Notes: generated by a model from the letters alone, not told the origin. 64,000 nt of DNA from Alistipes finegoldii DSM 17242 (GCF_000265365.1 NC_018011.1:372001-436000); one strand, 5' to 3'; counted from the first letter of the stretch, positions 35,138-45,926 are shown. A program made the numbers and translations.

Positions 35138-37180
35138 CTATTCCGTCAGAACCGAAAATTCCGCGATGCCGGGACGGTCGCCCGCAGCGAGCGACAGCGC
35201 CTCGAACCGGACGGTACGCCCGCGCAGCGGCTCGAATTCCACGACCTGCTCCACCGGATTGTTGACGATATTCGAGAATTCGCCCTCCGCCGCCGTACGG
35301 CCGTCGACCGACACGCGATAGCGGGTCACCACGCCGCTCGCCCAGCGACTTTGGTCGGGCGTGTAGGCAAATCCCCTGAAAGTCCGCTCCTCCCCCGTAT
35401 CGGCGGAGAACCCCGCAACGCCCGCGGGCAGATAGACGACAGTCGAGACATCGCCGTCGAAAAGCCCGACGGCCTCTTCGTCCGGAAGCTCCTTCACGCG
35501 AAACGCCCCACAGGGAATATCGAACCCGCGCGAAGCCACGGCGCTCATACGACCGTCCTCCGGGTCCCGGACAAGCGCCTTGACAACGCCCCGGCCCGTC
35601 ATCGGAAAAGGTTTCGCGTACAGCTCCGAAGAAGGCCCCGGCTCCGTCCCGTCCAGCGTATAGCGGATCTCCGCCTGCGTATCGCCCGCAGCGAGCGTCA
35701 CCTCGCCCGCACCGTTGCGCACGATGCGCGGCTCTTCGAGCAGCACGGGCGCATCGTAGGCTCCCACATTGGAGATGCAGAGCGGACCGCGGGCCTGCCC
35801 GAAACGGACGCGGAGCGCCGGAGTCGTGACCCCTGCGAAACGAATGATCCGCTTGTATCCGATCGTCGTCATTTCCTCCGCGGTTTCGACGGGCCGCCAC
35901 GTATCGCCGTCGAGCCATTCGACGGCAAAGCGTCCGACGCGCTGTCCGAGCGGAATATATTCCTGAAGCAAAATGCGGTTCACACGGCGCGGCCGCTCAA
36001 ACTGCAGCGAGAGCGTCGCCGCCGTCACGCCGTCGTCGGTAGCCCAGTAAGTATCGGCCCTGCCGTCGACGGCTTTCGCCGCGGAGAACCGGCGCGCCCC
36101 GCCCCGCACGTTGTCGGCCGTCGCTTGGGCTTCGCCGAAAAGGTCGTGCGCGAACTCCGCATCGAGCGCACGGCGCCACTCCATGATACGCGCGGAATCC
36201 GCAGGGGCGATGCGGCCGGAGCGATCGACCGGAAAATTGAGCAGCAGATTGGCGTTGCGCCCCACGCTTTCATAATAGATGTCGATCAGCCGCGAGAGAC
36301 TTTTGAGCTGGTGGTCTTCCCGCGGATGATAGAACCAGCCCGGACGTATCGAGACGTCGCACTCGCCCGGCAGCCATGTATCGCCGTCGGACTCGCCGCA
36401 GGTGAAATCATTGAGCCGTTCATCGCCGCGGCCCTTTACCATGCTCCAATTCGTCTGTCCGGCCCGGCCCTCTTCGTTGCCTATCCAGCGGATGTCGGCG
36501 CACGTGCCGCCGAAAATCACCGCTCCGGGCTGCAGTTCGTTGATCGTCCGGCGCGCCCGCTCGTAGCCGTAATAGGTCTTGGCGTCGATGCTGCGCTTCT
36601 CGTCCGCACCGCCGTACCAGCCGTCGCCGCCGTTCGCGCCGTCGAACCAGTATTCGAAAAGCGGCCCGTAACCGGTGAGCAGTTCGCGCATCTGGTTGTG
36701 GAAATAAGCGACATACTCCTCCCGCCCGTATTCCGGATGGTTGCGGTCCCAAGGCGAAAGATAGATGCCGAACTTGAGTCCGTGCCTGCGGCAGGCATCG
36801 GACAGCTCCCGCACCAAATCCCCCTTGCCGCCGCGCCACGGGGAGTTCTTCACGCTGTACTCGGTATAGGCCGAAGGCCAGAGACAGAACCCGTCGTGGT
36901 GCTTGGCCGTGAGCATCACGCCTTTCATTCCGGCGGCCCGGAACGTCCGCACCCACTGGTCGCAATCCAGATCCGCAGGGTCGAACGTCGAAGCCGGAGT
37001 ATCGCCGTACCCCCATTCCATGTCGTTGAACGTATTGAGCCCGTAATGGACGAAGGCGTAGGTTTCCAGCTGCTGCCAAGCGAGCTGACGGGCATTCGGC
37101 ACCGGAAAAAGCGGCGCGGGAGCTTCGACGCGGCCGCATGCGGCCGCGAAGAGCAGAAAAACGGAGAGCGTTCTTTTCAT
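35138..37180 (-). CDS. GH29 alpha-L-fucosidase, lipoprotein, with carbohydrate-binding domains
   Basis: The 680-residue product starts MKRTLSVFLLFAAACGRV, with a lipobox (FAAAC), so it is probably an outer-membrane-anchored exoenzyme. The catalytic domain (about 30-335) shows GH29 features: AFVHYGLNTFND, LTAKHHDGFCLWPS and EYWFDGANGG, where Asp180 matches the family nucleophile. After it come a discoidin-like F5/8 type C domain (about 345-470), a short beta domain with IRYTLDGTEPGPSS (chitobiase/FN3-like) and a second F5/8-like domain to the end. It should release alpha-fucose from mucin or milk-type glycans. Monocistronic; the 300-base gap upstream contains the DUF2723 promoter and GC-rich dyads only. 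Confidence 0.9.
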   Translation of the reverse strand: MKRTLSVFLLFAAACGRVEAPAPLFPVPNARQLAWQQLETYAFVHYGLNTFNDMEWGYGDTPASTFDPADLDCDQWVRTFRAAGMKGVMLTAKHHDGFCLWPSAYTEYSVKNSPWRGGKGDLVRELSDACRRHGLKFGIYLSPWDRNHPEYGREEYVAYFHNQMRELLTGYGPLFEYWFDGANGGDGWYGGADEKRSIDAKTYYGYERARRTINELQPGAVIFGGTCADIRWIGNEEGRAGQTNWSMVKGRGDERLNDFTCGESDGDTWLPGECDVSIRPGWFYHPREDHQLKSLSRLIDIYYESVGRNANLLLNFPVDRSGRIAPADSARIMEWRRALDAEFAHDLFGEAQATADNVRGGARRFSAAKAVDGRADTYWATDDGVTAATLSLQFERPRRVNRILLQEYIPLGQRVGRFAVEWLDGDTWRPVETAEEMTTIGYKRIIRFAGVTTPALRVRFGQARGPLCISNVGAYDAPVLLEEPRIVRNGAGEVTLAAGDTQAEIRYTLDGTEPGPSSELYAKPFPMTGRGVVKALVRDPEDGRMSAVASRGFDIPCGAFRVKELPDEEAVGLFDGDVSTVVYLPAGVAGFSADTGEERTFRGFAYTPDQSRWASGVVTRYRVSVDGRTAAEGEFSNIVNNPVEQVVEFEPLRGRTVRFEALSLAAGDRPGIAEFSVLTE

Positions 37181-37419
37181 GGACGGACAATTATTCGTTA
37201 AAATTAAACAAAATCGGAAACATAACGAAAAATCAGGCGGCAAAAACAACCGACCGCATTCGCCGCACGGCGGCCCTGCCGCGACCGGGGAATGACGACC
37301 GGCGTCCGCCCGCGCAGCGCCTGCCGCCTCCGGCAGAGAGCCTGAAACAGAAGCCCCCGCGGCCCGGCCGCCGAAAAGCCCTAAAAATAAAAACTTTCCG
37401 CCTCGGCGGGTAATATTGA

Positions 37420-37449
37420 TTGGATTTCGCCGTTAAATGATTACTTTTG
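37420..37449 (+). promoter_or_regulatory. promoter of the DUF2723 gene
   Basis: TTG (37420-37422), a 19-base spacer, then TACTTTTG (37442-37449); the ATG follows at 37481. Confidence 0.6.
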
Positions 37450-37480
37450 CACGAAACAAAGCGAACATACCGAAAACAAT

Positions 37481-40400
37481 ATGACATTCTTCAAACGCTG
37501 GAACAACATCGTCGGCTGGGCGGTCTTCGCCATCGCCGCCGCGGTCTACCTGATGACGATGGAACCCGTTTCGAGCCTCTGGGACTGCTCGGAATTCATT
37601 GCAACTTCCTACAAACTCGAAGTCGGGCACCCTCCCGGTGCACCGCTGTTCATGATGCTGGCCCGGCTGGCGACCCTGTTCGCCTTTGGCAATCCCGACT
37701 ACGTGGGAGTGGCCGTAAACGCCATGAACTCCATCGCCAGCGCATTCTGCATCCTGTTCCTGTTCTGGACCATCACCCATCTGGCACGGCGCCTGGTGAC
37801 TCGCGGCGGCGGTGAGCTGACGCAGGCCAACACGCTGGCCGTCCTCGGCGCAGGCATCGTCGGCGCGCTGGCCTACACCTTCACCGACACGTTCTGGTTC
37901 TCGGCCATCGAGGGCGAGGTATACGCCCTCTCGTCGATGTTCACGGCGCTCGTGGTGTGGCTGATGCTCAAATGGGAAGAGGAGGCCGACGAACCCCATT
38001 CGTCACGCTGGATCGTGCTGATCGCCTACATGATGGGCCTTTCGATCGGCGTGCACATCCTCAACCTGCTGACCATTCCGGCGCTGGTATTCATCTACTA
38101 TTTCCGTAAGACGGAGAAGGTGACCTTCAAAGGCATGGTCTACGCCACGCTGATCGCGGGCGCCATCCTGCTCTTCATCAACAACATCATCATCCCCTAC
38201 ACGGTCTATGTCGGGGCGATGGTCGATCTCTTTTTCGTCAATACGCTCGGCCTGCCCGTCAATTCGGGCATCGTGCTCTTCGCGCTGGCGCTGATTCTGG
38301 GCTGCGGCTGGGCCGCATGGTACACCCACCGCAAAGGCAAGGTCGTCTGGAACATCATCCTGCTCTCGACGACGATGGTGCTCGTCGGCTTCTCGTCGTA
38401 CGCGTCGGTGACGATCCGCGCCGCGGCCAATCCGCCGATGAACAGCAACAACCCCAACAACCCGCACGCACTGCTGTCGATGCTCAACCGCGACCAGTAC
38501 GGCGACCGTCCGCTGCTGCTGGGCGCCTATTACTCCGCGCCGCCCGAAGGCTACAAGGAAAAATCGTTCTACTACCTCGACGAGGACGGCAAATACAAAC
38601 CCGCTTCGGTCATCACGGGTTACACCCACTCCCCCGAATTCGTACACTTCTTCCCCCGCATGTGGGACGCCCGCAAAGGCGAGAAGGAGTACAAGCAGTG
38701 GGGCGCCTACCGCACCCGGACCGACGTCATGCGCGACGACAAGGGTGAAATCCTCCGCGACGAACAGGGCCGTCCCATACGGGGCGAGGTAGTCGATTTC
38801 GGCCGTAAGAAACTCTACAACGACGGTTACGAGGACCGCACGATCGTCGAGCCGACGTTCGCCGAGAACCTCAACTTCTTCTTCAACTACCAGCTGTCGT
38901 ACATGTATTGGCGTTACTTCCTGTGGAATTTCGTGGGACGCCAGAGCGACATACAGCCCACACGCACGCAGATCACCGACGGCAACTGGCTGTCGGGCAT
39001 CAAATGGATCGACGAGAAATTCCTCGGCCCGCAGGACGACCTGCCCCGCGAAATCGCCGAAAACAAGGGCCGCAACACCTATTACTTCCTGCCCTTCCTG
39101 CTGGGACTGATCGGACTGATCTACCAGCTGAACCGCGACGAACGCAACTTCTCGATCGTCCTTTGGCTCTTCATCATGACGGGCATCGCGCTGGTGTTCT
39201 ATTTCAACACCTCGCCGGGCGAACCGCGCGAACGCGACTACGTCTACGCGGGTTCGTTCTATGCGTTCTCGATCTGGATCGGCTTCGGCGTGCTGGCGGT
39301 CCGCGACCTCGTCGCATGGCTCACCAAGCGTAAAAACGTCACCGCGGCAGTTGCCGCGACGGCGGTCTGCATGGTCGTCCCGACGATCCTCGCGGCGCAG
39401 AACTGGGACGACCACGACCGTTCGCACCGCTACATGGCGCGCGACATCGGCTGGAACTACCTGATGTCCACGCTGCCCAACTCGATCATCCTCAATTACG
39501 GCGACAACGACACCTTCCCGCTGTGGAACAATCAGGAGGTTTACGGCGTACGTCCCGACGTGCGCATCATGAACACCTCCTATCTGGGCGGCGAATGGTA
39601 CATCGACGAGATGAAGACCAAGGCCAACAAGGCGCCGGGCGTGCCCTTCTCGCTGCCGAAGAGCAAATACACCTTCGTAAACGACTGGGTGCCGGTTTAC
39701 GACCGCGTCAACCGCAGCGTCGATATCAAGGAGGTGATGGACTTTATCCGCACCGACCATCCGGACTCCAAGATCAAGATGGCCGACGGTTCGATGGTGG
39801 ACTACATCCCGACCAAGCGCATCGCGCTGCCGGTGAACAAGGAGAACGCCATCGCATCGGGCATCGTCGCCGAAAAGGACCGCGACAAGATGGTGGACAC
39901 GGTTTACATCAACCTGCGCAAGAATTCGATCGACAAGAACCAGCTGATGATCCTCGACATGCTGGCCAACTTCGACTGGAAACGGCCTATCTACATGACG
40001 CAGGTCTACATCCTGCAGGATTTCGGACTGATGGATTACCTCCAGTTCGACGGCTACGCCTACCGTTTCGTGCCGATCCTCACCCCGATGCAGAATCCGT
40101 GGGAGATCGGGCGCGTGGACGCCGATTATGCGGCGCCGCTGCTGCGCGACACCTTCAGATACGGCAACCTCTCCGATCCGAGGGTATACGCCGACTACTT
40201 CATTCAGTATAACCTGAGCGCATCGCATGCACGCGACTCCTTCGCACGGGTCGCCAAGGAGCTGCTGCGGCAGGATCGGGCGCAGGAGGCGGTCGAGCTG
40301 CTCGACCTCGGACTCGAAAGGATGCCTACGTGGCAGATCCGTTTCACCGACACCAATACCTACCCCTTCCTCGAAGCCTATTACGCCGCATCGGCGATGG

Positions 40401-40711
40401 GCGTCGAAGAGGCCGCCGCCAAGGGCGACGCCCTGCTGCGCGAGTATGCCCAAACGCTGATCGAATACATCGAGTACTACCTACGCTTCGAGGGAACGCA
40501 GGGCGACATGGTATCGCCGATCCTCGACGAGAAACTCGACCAGCTGGGCGACATCTACTATCTGGCGACCTACGCCGGACGCAAGGAAGTCGTCGCGGAG
40601 CTGAACACCTACTACCGTTCGTTCGGAGTCTCGGAAGACAACCTCGTGGACGTCGGCGACAAGCCCCGTCAGGCCGACACGACGCTGATTCCCAAAGGCA
40701 TGAACGAATAA
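37481..40711 (+). CDS. DUF2723 membrane protein (O-mannosyltransferase-like, GT117)
   Basis: The 1076-residue protein starts NNIVGWAVFAIAAAVYLMTM and SSLWDCSEFIATSYKLEVGH, followed by PPGAPLFMMLARLATLFAFG, which are hallmarks of DUF2723. About 12-14 membrane helices fill residues 1-640. A large soluble C-terminal domain follows, with GDNDTFPLWNNQEVYGVRPD near 690. By fold and family it is related to protein O-mannosyltransferases (TMEM260-like). A role in the Bacteroidota protein O-glycosylation pathway is family-based inference. It has its own promoter and a strong terminator, so it is a single-gene unit. Confidence 0.88.
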   Translation: MTFFKRWNNIVGWAVFAIAAAVYLMTMEPVSSLWDCSEFIATSYKLEVGHPPGAPLFMMLARLATLFAFGNPDYVGVAVNAMNSIASAFCILFLFWTITHLARRLVTRGGGELTQANTLAVLGAGIVGALAYTFTDTFWFSAIEGEVYALSSMFTALVVWLMLKWEEEADEPHSSRWIVLIAYMMGLSIGVHILNLLTIPALVFIYYFRKTEKVTFKGMVYATLIAGAILLFINNIIIPYTVYVGAMVDLFFVNTLGLPVNSGIVLFALALILGCGWAAWYTHRKGKVVWNIILLSTTMVLVGFSSYASVTIRAAANPPMNSNNPNNPHALLSMLNRDQYGDRPLLLGAYYSAPPEGYKEKSFYYLDEDGKYKPASVITGYTHSPEFVHFFPRMWDARKGEKEYKQWGAYRTRTDVMRDDKGEILRDEQGRPIRGEVVDFGRKKLYNDGYEDRTIVEPTFAENLNFFFNYQLSYMYWRYFLWNFVGRQSDIQPTRTQITDGNWLSGIKWIDEKFLGPQDDLPREIAENKGRNTYYFLPFLLGLIGLIYQLNRDERNFSIVLWLFIMTGIALVFYFNTSPGEPRERDYVYAGSFYAFSIWIGFGVLAVRDLVAWLTKRKNVTAAVAATAVCMVVPTILAAQNWDDHDRSHRYMARDIGWNYLMSTLPNSIILNYGDNDTFPLWNNQEVYGVRPDVRIMNTSYLGGEWYIDEMKTKANKAPGVPFSLPKSKYTFVNDWVPVYDRVNRSVDIKEVMDFIRTDHPDSKIKMADGSMVDYIPTKRIALPVNKENAIASGIVAEKDRDKMVDTVYINLRKNSIDKNQLMILDMLANFDWKRPIYMTQVYILQDFGLMDYLQFDGYAYRFVPILTPMQNPWEIGRVDADYAAPLLRDTFRYGNLSDPRVYADYFIQYNLSASHARDSFARVAKELLRQDRAQEAVELLDLGLERMPTWQIRFTDTNTYPFLEAYYAASAMGVEEAAAKGDALLREYAQTLIEYIEYYLRFEGTQGDMVSPILDEKLDQLGDIYYLATYAGRKEVVAELNTYYRSFGVSEDNLVDVGDKPRQADTTLIPKGMNE

Positions 40712-40729
40712 AGACCCGCAATAGCGGAA

Positions 40730-40773
40730 ACGCACACGCCCGGCAATGCAGTTGCCGGGCGTGTGCGTTTTTT
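40730..40773 (+). terminator. strong terminator after DUF2723 gene
   Basis: A 17-base-pair perfect stem (40730-40746 with 40752-40768) ending in a run of six T. Confidence 0.9.
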
Positions 40774-40799
40774 CCGCAGGCCGTCCGAAAGCGGACTGA

Positions 40800-41270
40800 C
40801 AGCGCGCCGAAGCTTCCGGGGCAGCAGCACCCGCATGACGTTGGTCGTCTGAGCCGGCCCCTTGACCATGAACGAGTAGCCGTTCCGCCCCACCCGCTCG
40901 GTCTCGACGCAGGCGGCGCACGCCAATACCTGCGGCCGGCCGGGATCGGCGACCTTGTCCAGATTGTAAAGCAGCGCCTGCGTACCGGGCAGCACCGCAC
41001 GGCGCGTCAGTACCGGAAGCGCCGGATCGAACAGGTCGATGAATTTCCCTTCCAGCACGAAAGGCTCCGTATCCGCATTTTCATCGACGACAGCCACGAT
41101 CTCGTAAGGTCCCCGTTCGAGGTAGAAATGGTTTTTGAATTCGAGCGTCCCGGCCTGCTTCCCTTTGCCGTAAAGCCCGCGCACGGCAGCAAGATACTCC
41201 GCATCGCCGCCTGCCGTGAGGACGAAATCCTTCGGATCGCGGCGGATCACCGTCGGAGTCCACTCCGAAG
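40800..41270 (-). pseudogene. fragment of a secreted-hydrolase-type gene, both ends lost
   Basis: On the minus strand this stretch encodes good protein-like sequence (for example TVIRRDPKDFVLTAGGDAEY, ERGPYEIVAVVDEN, EGKFIDLFDPALPVLTR and GYSFMVKGPAQTTNVMRVLL). It has no start at its upstream end, where it abuts a plus-strand fragment. Downstream the frame runs straight into the DUF2723 terminator, so the natural C-terminus is missing too. The family is not identified; it resembles ancillary or catalytic parts of Bacteroidota polysaccharide hydrolases. Boundaries are approximate. Confidence 0.55.
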
Positions 41271-41275
41271 GCCGG

Positions 41276-41686
41276 CGCGAGATCATGGAAAACCCCGGCG
41301 ACGAGGGCAATCTCGTGCAGGAAGCCGAGATTCTCAAAGCATTCTCGATCGTCGCGGGCGTCCGCTGCGAAGGCCGCAGGCTGACGCTCATGCCCCGCCT
41401 GCCGTGGTTGTGGGACACGATGGAGTGCGTGGACTGGCCTGTCACCGACGCCGACGGGCGGACGCACCGCATCCGCTTCACCGTCCGCCACGAACGCTGG
41501 CTGCGCCGCTGCACGGTCGAGCTGGAAGGCATCGGCAGGTTCGAAGGCACGGACATCCGTTTCGGCCCGTTCCCCCGTCTGCAGAACAACCCGAAGGGTT
41601 ACGAAACCGAACTGATCGGAAACGCCTCGTGGATCTGGGTCCGCGGCATCAAAGGCGACAAACGCACGATCACCGTCGAACTCTAA
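41276..41686 (+). pseudogene. C-terminal fragment of a large glycosidase-like gene
   Basis: The plus strand encodes about 130 residues of convincing C-terminal sequence (ENPGDEGNLVQEAEILKAFS, LTLMPRLPWLWDTMECVDWP, WIWVRGIKGDKRTITVEL then stop). No N-terminal domain or start with signal sequence precedes it, because the sequence changes to a minus-strand fragment at about 41270. It looks like the beta-sandwich end of a secreted glycoside hydrolase. The next gene starts 12 bases later, an operon-like spacing. Function lost. Confidence 0.55.
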
Positions 41687-41698
41687 CCGCAACAGGCC

Positions 41699-43477
41699 AT
41701 GAAACACCTTTTCATCGCGGCATGCTGCTGTCTGGCGTCCGCCGGATTCGCGGCCGAGCCGTTCGAAATCCGCGGCGTGCTGCCGTGGCACAACTTCCTC
41801 TGCGGCCCGACGGCTTGGAACAAAGCCGATTACGAGGTTTACCTCGACAACTGCGAAGCCGAAGGCATCAACTTCATCGGTTTTCACAACTACACGGGCG
41901 GCGGCGAACGCTACGCCACCTACGTCGAACCGATGGTGCGCATCTCCTACCGGGGCATCGTGCCGCAGGCCATGCTCGACAACTCGCTCAGCTGCCGCTG
42001 GGGCGCACTGCCGCTCCGGCTCAAGGAGTTTGCGTTCGGCTCGCAGCGGGCGCTCGACGTACCGCGCGGCGCCGAAGCCTTCGGCAGCGACTGCTCCCTG
42101 ATTTCGAAAACACCCGACGAACACTACCGCAACACGCAGCGGCTGATGCGCGACGTACTGCGCATGGCCCACGACCGGGATATCGAAATGGCCATGGGCT
42201 TCGAATTCGGCGTCGTGCCGCCCGAATATTTCTCGCTCTACGCCGCAGGCAGCTGTTTCTTCTGGCTCGGCGCAGGCAACATGGTCCCCAATCCGTGCCA
42301 TCCGACCTCGGTCGAACTGCACCGGGCGGCGCTCGACGACCTGCTGGAAAACTATCCCGACATCGACTATGTGTGGCTCTGACTCAACGAACATTCGTTT
42401 CTGGGCGTGGTCGTCGAACAGGCGCTGGGCGACCCCGCCTTCGCGGAGGTGTTCCGCCGGGAATCGGGCCATTTTGAAGAGGCGCAGAGCGACAGCGAAC
42501 GTTTCGTGGGCGTGTGGTCGCTCGAATACATCCGCCGCACGCTCGACCATCTCCGGCAGAAAGGCTCCCGCGCCAAGCTGATCATCGGCGGCGGGGGCGG
42601 CGGGGGCCAACTGCCGGGCATCCTGCGCGGACTGGACCGGGCGCTGCCCGAAGAGGTTGTCTTCAGCTGTCTGAACCCCGATCTGGGACGCACCCGACAG
42701 CCCGAATTCCTCGCCGACATCGCCCGCCACCGCAAAGTCTGGGCCGTGCCGTGGCTCGAAGGCGACAACCAGATGTGGCACCAGCAACCGCGCGTGGGCA
42801 AGATGCGAGACCACGTACAGCTGGCCCGCGAACAGGGGCTTCAGGGCGTGGCGGCCATTCATTGGCGCACGGCGGAGACCCGCTATAACTTCCGCACGTT
42901 CGCCCGCTACGCCCGCACGTCGGACGACGCGACCGTCGAAACGCTCTACAAGGAGTATTTCGAAGAGGATTTCGGCGCGCAGGCCGCCGCCGCACTCGCG
43001 CCCCTGATGGCCGCCGTCGATACGGCCAACGCATGGGAGGGACCGCAGTCCCCGGAGTACTTCGCATTCCGCCCCGACTGGGGAGTGCTCGACGAAGCGA
43101 ACGCCGCTTCGCGGCAGGGGATCATCGACGCCATCGACGCCGTGCAGGACAAAGAGCAGACGCCGCAGCAGCGCCGCAACCTGAAAAGTTTCCGGGCCAT
43201 GCTCTCGTTCGAGTTGCTGCTGGACAAGGTCGTACGGGCGATGGCTCCGGGCTGGGAGCTGCGCGACAAAACCCTTGCGGAGAACCGTCCCGCATCGCGC
43301 GAAGCCTGCGCCGCGGCGCTCCGCGAGTTGGAATCCGCCCCCGTCGAAGAGCTGATCCGCACCTATGTTTCGCGCACCGGGTCACGCGGCGAAATGGGCA
43401 TCCTGACCTCGATCAACCAGCGACTATGGAACAATTACCTGCTGCTGAAAAACTACCTGCAAGAAAACACGCATTAA
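41699..43477 (+). pseudogene. secreted TIM-barrel glycosidase-like gene with in-frame TGA
   Basis: A single reading frame of 593 codons is broken by one TGA at 42380-42382. The 227 residues before it have a signal peptide (MKHLFIAACCCLASAGFAAE) and RGVLPWHNFLCGPTAWNKAD. The 364 after it continue with LNEHSFLGVVVEQALGDP and end normally at TAA. The context VWL-stop-LNEH suggests a TGG-to-TGA change, since WLWLNEH would be natural. Overall it looks like a barrel hydrolase related to the GH67/GH115 type, but the family is not certain. Seven consecutive glycines follow KLII near 42590. Most likely inactive, unless the stop is a sequencing error. Confidence 0.7.
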
Positions 43478-43506
43478 AATAACCAACCGATCAACAATTA
43501 TCCGCC

Positions 43507-45560
43507 ATGACTAAAAAACTGCTACCACTACTGTTGCTGCTGGGCGGCCTGTACGGCGCGGAAAATTCCGCGCAGTCGCAGACCCGGTTCGACCGGCCGT
43601 TTGCGCCCCAAGAGGGTTTCGTTGCGACTCCCGAACGTCCCTGCCGGGACGAAATCTGCCTGAACGGCCGCTGGAAGTCCACGCCCCCGAACCGATCGTC
43701 GAACGCAACATCGCCGAGATCAACGAATGGGTGCGCATCACCCGTGAATGCGACCATACGCGCAACTGGATTTCGGGCGACGGCGAGACCCAGACCGACA
43801 CCGACCTGCCGACCGTCATCGGCCACTACTGCAACACGCCGCTGATGCTCGAATGGAAGAGCAAGGGCAAACCGTGGGGCGTCGGCGAGATGGGTATGTG
43901 CTACGCCGGAACCCCGGCCCACGTCTCGGTAGTCAACGGCGACCGCGCCTTCGAATCGCAGGAAGGCCGCATGGAGGGACTCGCGGGCGAAGCGTTCGAA
44001 ACGATCTCCATGCAGCGCGGTCTGGATGCCTGCTACGCCTCGATTTTCAACCTCGCGTGGTACGGCGTGCAGCCGCTCGAAATCGGACTCAACGACATCA
44101 CCCGTCCCGTAGAAGCGGAGGACGGCATCTGGTTCGGCCCCTACCGGGAAGGAGTTCCGGGCGTCCAGCCCGAACGGCTCGGCCCCTACACCACCACATT
44201 CAACCCCGGTTACGATCCCCGGCTTCCGCTGTACCGCCCGTGGGCGTTGTTCGAGGGCGTGAAAGCCGCATTCAGCGACACCTATGCCGCCCAGCCCAAC
44301 AAATGGGCCGTACGCAAACACACCGAGATCAGCGAACCGGTTCCGGCCGCCCGCGACGTCGTCTGGATCTCCGCCGATCCGGAGTCGAAGGCCGAAAGGC
44401 AGTTCGAAGAGCTGTCCGTAGCATTCCGGCCGCTTGACACACGCCGCAATCAGCTCATCCTGCTCGACGGCATCCGCCCGGCGGAAGATCCGGCCCTCGT
44501 CGAACGGCTCCGCGCCGCACTCGGCGCCGGAAGCACCCTGCTGGTATGGAACATCTCGCCCGCGGCGCTTCCGCTGGTCGAAAAGCTCGGCGGCCACGCC
44601 GTGACGCTCACTCCGCGCAATGCCGCCAGCTACATCATACGCGGCAAACACTCGCTGCTCAACGGTCAGGACCTTTCGACGCTCTATTTCAACGAACGGA
44701 CCAAAGAGCCGGTTTCCAGCTTCGTAATGCCCTCCGGCGACGCCTACGCCACCCTGCTCGACCCCTGCAACACGGATTGGAGCAAATGGAACTATCAGGA
44801 AGAGAACATCAAAACCGGGCAGGTGCTCCGCAGCGAGCGGGAGAGCAAGCCGCTCGGCAGCGTACTGCTCCGCGGCGAGGCCGGCCGGGGCGAGCTGCTG
44901 CTCTCGGCGATCGACCCCTTCGTGCTGGGCAACAAGGGCAGTGCGCTGATCCATGAAATGCTGCACAATCTGGGCGCACGGTTCAACGGCCGCCCGCGCC
45001 ATATCCCGGCGGCGCTCGACCGGAACGGCACGGTCGTACACGCCCTGCTGAGCGGCACCTATGCCGGCGGAAGCATGGACGAGGTCATGGCCCGCGACTA
45101 CCTCGAAGGCACTCCGGCGGCCGACCTGCGGCCGGGAGCGGTAACCTCCGGAAGATATTGGGGCGCCGTGGACAGCAACGAAGAGGGATTCTGGAACTTC
45201 GAAACGATGAACCTCAAGGGCGAGCAGAAAGACTGCGCCGTTTACCTGAGTTTCTGGCTGTTCAGCCCCCGGTCGCTGGTCAACCTGCTGCTGGAGCCCA
45301 ACATGCCCCGTCTCGATCTGGAATTCGCGGTGGACGACAAACTGGCCGTATACGTCAACAGCAACCTTCTCGACAACGCGATCAAACGGCAGGACAACCC
45401 CGCTCTGCCGCAGCGCATCGAAGGCATTCCGCTCGAAAAGGGCTGGAACCATGTTCTGCTCAAGGTAGGCCAGTTATGGGGAGGCTGGAACGGCCGCTTC
45501 CGCTTCACCGCCACCGATCCCGCCTACATGCGGCAGCTCGAATCGGTCATCATGCAGTAA
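43507..45560 (+). pseudogene. large secreted glycosidase gene with internal deletion and frameshift
   Basis: The first 57 codons (MTKKLLPLLLLLGGLYGAEN signal peptide, then DRPFAPQEGFVATPERPCRD and CLNGRWK) are in one frame. From about 43678 meaningful coding continues in another frame: EVHAPEPIVERNIAEINEWV, then about 620 residues to the stop at 45560, including WGVGEMGMCYAGTPAHVSVV and a C-terminal beta domain (KGWNHVLLKVGQLWGGWNG). Comparison with GH2-like architecture suggests the sugar-binding domain and first half of the barrel were deleted at the junction. Without a continuous frame no full protein can be made. Substrate unknown. Confidence 0.7.
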
Positions 45561-45573
45561 AACCCCGGAAGCC

Positions 45574-45793
45574 ATGCGAATCAAACTCCTGAACACGGCG
45601 CTCTGCCTGCTCTTCACGGCCGCCGGCTTTCAAAAGCCAGAGACCGGGCACCAAAGGTCTCAAAAACGCCGAACTGGACCTCTCGGCCCACTATAAGGAG
45701 ATCGTGCAGACTCGAACCGAACGCGCCGTGCTTCCCGATGCGGAGAGCGTCCCGTTCCTGACCGTCGATGCCGCAGCAGCGACCGGCCGATAG
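45574..45793 (+). pseudogene. remnant of an exported-protein gene
   Basis: It begins with a good signal peptide (MRIKLLNTALCLLFTAAGFQ) 14 bases after the previous stop. The frame ends after 40 codons. A second frame continues protein-like sequence (GLKNAELDLSAHYKEIVQTR, then VLPDAESVPFLTVDA) to a stop at 45791. Only about 70 codons survive in total, so this is a deletion remnant of the next gene in the same decayed operon. Confidence 0.5.
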
Positions 45794-45872
45794 CGAGACC
45801 GCAGCAGGCAGGCGAGGACCGCAGCGTGGAAACCGCAGCCCGACAAAAAAGGGTTGCAGAGAAAGCGAAAAA

Positions 45873-45902
45873 AAATACCGCACTCCGAAAAGTGCGGTAT
45901 TT
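45873..45902. terminator. bidirectional terminator
   Basis: A perfect 12-base-pair stem (AAATACCGCACT with its complement) flanked by A-tract on the left and TTT on the right. It ends the decayed cluster and the convergent acyl-CoA ligase gene. Confidence 0.8.
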
Positions 45903-45926
45903 CTTATTCCACAATATCCGAAGCCC

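Noticed and set aside
42585..42610. G-rich stretch in the interrupted glycosidase as a fifth phase tract
   Set aside because: It is GGC/GGG codon repetition with runs of only five G, not a long homopolymer.
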